Source of the DNA: Gordionus sp. m RMFG-2023
Lineage: Eukaryota; Nematomorpha; Gordioida; Chordodea; Parachordodidae
DNA: 64,000 bases
Direction of reading: 5' to 3'
NCBI RefSeq assembly: GCF_954871325.1
Contig: NC_088777.1
Location: 9,711,366-9,775,365, forward strand
The position numbers were made by a program, and so were the translations under genes. The stretch's first letter is position 1; each line of letters begins with the position of its first letter. The notes beneath the pieces are model-generated. The model ran no database searches, had not been told where the DNA came from, and saw nothing but the letters and a program-made list of their open reading frames with translations. Positions 59,401 through 64,000 of the stretch are shown here, in pieces.

Positions 59401-61699
59401 AAATAGAAGGCTTCATTATGATCGCCACCTATTTGGCTTTCTCTCTAATAATATAGTAAATTTAAGGAATTCCTCAATCAAGATTATTGGTGACATATAG
59501 TTTATGCTAAAATAATCGGCGAAATCAGGTTTTGTCGAAAACTATCACTTTGGCTTTGGGGTTTGAAAGGAGTGCAAAAATTTGAAAGAAACTATGCCTT
59601 AATAGATTTTCTTGGCAGGCGTCTGAAGATTGAGCCTAATTAACCGATATTTAGTCATTAACCAACTAATAAATGGGACAAAAATTACGTTAACGATGTC
59701 AATTATATTTAATTTAATAAGTTAATTTATTCTTTTAACCAGATCTGTGAGCCCTCCTTTTGGGTTCTGGTTCAGTGAAATATCTATGAACCGGGTTCGT
59801 GGTTCAGAAACATAAAGACTAATAAAATTTAGCAAAAATAACAGAAACATCAGTTTTTTTATAAACATTATTTTACTATATAGGCCTTATCATAAAAATA
59901 GTTTGTCCTTATAATTATAATATAAGAGAATTATCATGATATCATCCAAAATTGAGATGTTAAAATTAAAATATCGATTTTTATGACTATAAAGCTATTT
60001 TACCTTGTGATTTATGTTCTTTTCTTTAATCTTATTTTAATTTAATAATCCGACAAACAAATGAATATTCCTAAAATATATATTATTATCTATTTAAAAA
60101 AAAGTAGTTACAATATGTTGGTAAAATTTTAAATTTTTACATAGAAAGGATATTCCACGCAAAATAATATTCACAAAAAAATTGTTTTTATTTTACATTG
60201 AAAATAAAAAACTATTATTTTATTTAGTTTTGAATAATTTGCATTTTTTTTATATTTAATTTTAATAATGTTTAATATATGTCGTATTAGAAAATGGAAT
60301 CCATGGGGATTCGGAATATATTGATTTTTAATTCCTTTACCGAGGGCGATTTAAAAATTTTTAAATCCGATTATTTAACAGGATATGTATTCTTAGCATG
60401 TATAGAGTATTTAACTTATAAATTTCAGCCAATTTCTGCCACAGACATTTTGGTATTTTTTGATTTATATGAAAAATCTATAAAAAAAAATTAATATAAA
60501 TTAGGAATAGTTCTAAAATTCATGACAAAATTGTTTGTATCTATACAATTCTGAAATATCGCCCTTGGTAGGGGGGGGGGGGTAGGAGAATCATATAATC
60601 TTTAATCAATATTAATATACCAGTAAGGGTTAGTATGGGGATAAGAAGAAATTAGGGGGTAGGGAGTTAATATCAGCACTAGGTTCAAAATAACTTTACC
60701 TCTTTTCGATTCAGTTCAAATTCCCTTTAGCAAACTTTATACTTACTAATAACTTCTCCTTTTCCTAAGGTTATAGCCCTTTAAAATTTAGGGACCGAGT
60801 TTAATCATTTGCAATAACTATGAAATATTAACCTATCAAAATTTTGGAAGAAAATCAAGGCTCTCTTTTTTTTAACGAACAATGTATAGTAGGCATTTTA
60901 AAAAAAATTTAATGAATTATTTAAAAAAATTATTATTCTAAATTTAAGTATTTTTTTTTGAAAAACTCCACTTAAAGGATTATTTCGTGACACTAAATGG
61001 TGACCCTATACTGGCTACTCAAGTAACAAGTATCCTAAATAACAGTGGCATATCTATGTCGGAGGGATCTAGAATTATGGGTAATTTAAAAAAAATTTTC
61101 TCATATATTCTCAACAACCTATATGTTTATTTTTTGAAAAACTATCAGTGCGCCCTAAATATTTGCAATAAAATTCCTGCCAATTAATACGTAACTCAAG
61201 TATTTTGATTTTCATTTTTAATAAATATCCACATACGGGCTAAGATAATGTAATGACCCATCTCTCTTTCTTCCCCTTATATTAATAGGAAGAACATTTA
61301 TAACATGGCATCGTTTATTTTATATTATAAATTAATTACATTATATAAACAGGAAGAAATATTATAATTCTAGCCGAACCGTATCTTTCTAACGACAACC
61401 CTCTGCAAAAAAATTTGCAAGTTACACAATCAAACCGATTCCAAAATTTACCAAACAAGGAAGGTGAAATGAAGTATTTCAGGCTTTTGGGGAGGAACAC
61501 TGAGGTATACACACGAAGAGAGAAAGGTAGGATAGCTGGAATTATATTGGGCATATTTGCGGGAATAATTTTCGTGTCTTTCTTATTGCTTTTCTTGCTG
61601 GCCGCTTTACTTGATACTATCAGAAGGAGACACAGAAATCGAGTTAGTATTTCAATATCACTTATAATTTTTTATTTTTCTTTCTCATACATCGTATAA
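56481..61699 (+). CDS. KIAA1549-like (UPF0606) type I membrane glycoprotein
   Basis: A four-exon plus-strand model: 56481-57645, 58467-58768, 60978-61080 and 61353-61642, with introns of 821, 2,209 and 272 nt. Phases fit at every junction, and the donor at 58769 is GTAAGT. Residues 1-25 are a signal peptide (RPLWVSILLLVLTILL). An Asn/Ser/Thr-rich ectodomain with many N-glycosylation sites follows. Residues about 400-533, including KLNSVFQRALEILRNK, then VTMFDYFVTLNGDPILATQV and later IIILAEP, resemble the membrane-proximal domain of KIAA1549 (recalled as LTYYTLYNGRPLLGTAAA and ILN, then QADP). Residues 584-610 form a transmembrane helix followed by RRRHRNR. If exon 4 is not spliced at 61643 the frame ends at 61699; otherwise the cytoplasmic tail continues beyond. 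The acceptor at 58466 follows an A run and is the weakest junction. The molecular function of this family is poorly known. Confidence 0.62.
57688..58240. mobile_element. hAT-type MITE in intron 1 of the KIAA1549-like gene
   Basis: A 553-bp element with ends CAGGGACATGGAACAA and the complement of CAGGGACCCGGAACAA. A perfect 8-bp target duplication AATATAAG lies at 57680-57687 and 58241-58248. No coding capacity is seen. It makes up most of the host intron. A TTCCTGGTTACGCCC segment near 57940 resembles the terminus of another hAT family and may be a nested scrap. Confidence 0.9.
58769..60977 (+). other. Intron 2 of the KIAA1549-like gene
   Basis: A 2.2-kb intron. GC-richer text at 59050-59660 has no recognised content. 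A 66-codon open stretch at 60294-60494 (begins MESMGIRNILIFNSF) is not required by the phases of the flanking exons, and I cannot assign it. A run of about 13 G lies near 60570. Confidence 0.45.
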
Positions 61700-62744
61700 C
61701 TCAAAATAAACGTCGCGTTTTGAAATTTTTATAACTCTAAAACTGGTTATTCTTTTTAAAATATAATTTTGTATTTTAAAGAATATATATAATCGAGTCG
61801 CTTTTTACAAATTTCAAGTTAAAAATTCTAAAACTTGACAAAAATTAACTCCTGACCAGCAATTGTTTTTTTTAAAAACTGGCTAAAACAGGATGCTTGC
61901 CTTTCCCAAAATTTTCCTCTAATCATAGATTATAATACAAATTATTTAGGTTTACAAATAAATCTGATTATTAAACGCCTTTTATTTAACAACCAAAAAA
62001 AAAATCAAATGATAATTTTATAAATTTAACATGTGATTGATGGTAGATTTTAAGTCGATAAAATTATGACATGAGGAGGAAAATTGGAATGCACCATGCA
62101 GATTTGTTAAAGTATCTAAATAGAAAAAATGTAATATCTGTTTCTAGATACAGTGGCAAATTTTAATTTTAGTTGATAATAGATTTGAAATTATTATCAG
62201 TTTTTCTTGGTTCCCGTTCTAAAATCGCGAAAATAAAAATTGCTAAAAATTGGAAATCTCGTATATATCTTCCAAGAAAAAATTTTAAAGTAAATTTAAA
62301 ATTAATAAATTGGAAATCTGGATGATATTTCCCTCATTTTTTAGCTATTTTTTATAACACTCAATTTAAATGCAAGTGTTTACTTCCCTAGGATATAAGA
62401 GAGTTTCCTATTTTTTAGCGGTTTCTAACCTATTCCGTTTTTCTTTCAGCACCCCTTTTAGGGCTATGATGAATAATGATATAAATGTTGATACCCATCA
62501 AATTTCGAGTAATATTTTTTTTAATATGAATATAGGGATTTTAGTATAACCCAGGGGTGCCTTAATGATAAAAAATCTTGAGAATGGTTTATTATTACCT
62601 AACAATTATTACTTATATAATCATATAATCATATATTTTTATTTTGTATAATATAACAAATATTATTATATCATTTGGTTATATATTTGGTATATGTATT
62701 ATTAAAATTTAACAATAATTATTTATCAATTAATTATATATTTA
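61700..62744. other. A+T-rich stretch downstream of the KIAA1549-like gene
   Basis: No continuation exon was recognised. An acceptor-like TTTCTTTCAG at about 62450 is followed by early stops in every frame. Confidence 0.35.
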
Positions 62745-62752
62745 GTATGTCG

Positions 62753-63115
62753 CAGAGATCTTCATGGGCCGGGCAGGCCCGCAGCCCATAGGCCCATATA
62801 TTCCTAGGTTTTTAAAAAAAAATATTTTAATGCGCTTGGGCTATTTAAATTTAGATTAGATAAAACAGTTGCTAACTTAAAAAAATATTGCAAATTTTTT
62901 CTTTTAATAATAATAAATTTCAGTATTGTAAACAAAATGATTGCTTAAATACATTTAAACAGTGTTTATTTTTTATTAAATACAATAAATTAAATTTTTG
63001 GAAATAGGCTTGGAAAAAATTTAGTATTATGGGCTTAGGAATTTTTGTTAATATTAAAAAAAATTTCTAAGGACCTGGGCAAGACTTGATCAAAAAATTA
63101 AGACCCATTTCTCTA
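62753..63115. mobile_element. Probable hAT-type MITE with GGGCC-rich end
   Basis: A 363-bp unit beginning CAGAGATCTTCATGGGCC and ending with the complement of TAGAGAAATGGGTC. The flanking octamers GTATGTCG (62745-62752) and GTATATAG (63116-63123) match at 6 of 8. Short GGGC(C) modules recur near both ends. It carries no coding capacity. Confidence 0.55.
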
Positions 63116-63192
63116 GTATATAGGTGAGTTATGAATTCAATAAAAAAAAATTTGCTTACTTTAAAATTTTAATTTTAATAATAGAACCCAAA

Positions 63193-63551
63193 AGTAGATA
63201 CTATGCACCTTGCATCACTACTTAAATACATTTGTAAATTATATCTGTGTGCTGATGCTACACTTGTAGGAAGATATCAAGATACATGCTCAATTTTAGA
63301 CGATGTAACTCTATCTACATCTATTTTTAAATAGACCCACTTGAAACTTTTAACAACTCTGGCAATAAGTTTGATTCCTAAATTCCCTAGGAAAAAGTGA
63401 ATATGCTACAATCTTTTCAATCTTTAGACAAACCTCTAAAAGGCTTTAGTATAGTAGGGCCCTTAATTTGGCAAGGAAATAAATTTATTAAAGCTCCATT
63501 AGTGGAAGAAATTATTAGCTATTGTACAAAAAGAAAAGAAGAAGGATATTG
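63193..63551 (+). CDS. Unassigned exon-like segments
   Basis: Two open stretches of less random composition lie on the plus strand. From 63213 the frame reads MHLASLLKYICKLYLCADAT, then LVGRYQDTCSILDDV, to a stop near 63340. From about 63396 another reads MLQSFQSLDKPLKGFSIVGP, then LIWQGNKFIKAPLVEEIISY, and ends CTKRKEEGY at a stop at 63551. They could be the last exons of a gene or an old transposon. No junction between them could be fixed and no domain is recognised. Confidence 0.28.
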
Positions 63552-64000
63552 AATAAATATTTCATTAAATTTATACATCTATGTTATTTTGGTAATTTTA
63601 TAATTGTATTTAAATATAGATCTAATAGTATCCTTGTGTTTTATAGTAGAATTTATGAATAGGGAAAAATTTGGGAAAACGTCCGATCCAACATAATTGA
63701 AACTTAACTAGACCTTTAATAATAATTGAGAATCTTGAGTTATTTTTTGGTTAAATTTATTATTTATCCCAATTATAATATATTTTTAAAAAAAGGACTC
63801 AAATTAATATTATATATTTTTCTTAAACCAATGCCTCTAGTAGAAAATATTTTAAAATTTATTACATGTCGAACATTCAAATTAAATATTTTAAGGGATC
63901 CGAGACATCTAGAGTGGCAACACCAATCGTCACAATTACTAAGCCATCGAGTAATATTTAAATAGATACAATAACATTTTTTGTTTTTTAAATTTAAATT
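63552..64000. other. A+T-rich right edge
   Basis: Nothing convincing is seen. A short open stretch at 63726-63965 shows no recognisable content. Confidence 0.35.

Overview
The window is a gene-poor, very A+T-rich stretch (roughly three quarters A+T by eye) of an animal nuclear genome. The three recognisable host genes, a PHF12-like PHD-finger gene, the telomere-capping gene STN1 and a KIAA1549-like membrane glycoprotein, are families known from animals. The first two are cut by unusually small introns (40-58 nt, plus one of 147 nt) with loose acceptors (mostly ATAG or AAG rather than TTTCAG). No bacterial features (operons, ribosome binding sites) are present. I would place this in a small invertebrate with many DNA transposons, but the sequence does not let me name the phylum.

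Layout. 0.56-1.70 kb (minus): N-terminal part of PHF12 with a complete PHD zinc finger. 2.28-5.85 kb: a Ty3/gypsy LTR fossil with near-identical LTRs, a tRNA-Ser-type primer-binding site and a hAT-type MITE inserted in it; a second copy of that MITE follows at 6.4 kb. 8-28 kb: mostly transposon debris, dominated by the hAT superfamily: elements with 8-bp target duplications at 11.4-13.3, 21.8-22.1 and 27.0-27.4 kb, a related pair in opposite orientation at 14.1-15.7 and 23.2-24.4 kb, and an inverted tandem array at 24.5-25.6 kb. 28-32 kb: isolated exon-like segments, including a duplicated symmetric exon, and a fragment of a LINE endonuclease. 37-39 kb: a second, much decayed gypsy fossil. 45-46 kb: a hAT element that still carries the end of a transposase. 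48.8-50.7 kb (minus): STN1, which I can lay out in five exons with a consistent reading frame. 51.1-52.6 kb: a large foldback-like inverted repeat whose flanks are short tandem repeats. 56.5-61.7 kb (plus): the KIAA1549-like gene in four exons, with a hAT MITE inside its first intron. The last 2 kb hold another MITE and an unassigned exon-like piece.

The host genes are unrelated in function (chromatin regulation, telomere maintenance, a cell-surface protein) and show no sign of shared regulation. What unites the window is the spread of hAT elements, at least eight of which can be bounded by terminal repeats and perfect or near-perfect 8-bp target duplications. No tRNA, rRNA or CRISPR array was found. 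Gene identities rest on remembered family motifs and on splice junctions that keep frame; no database search was run.
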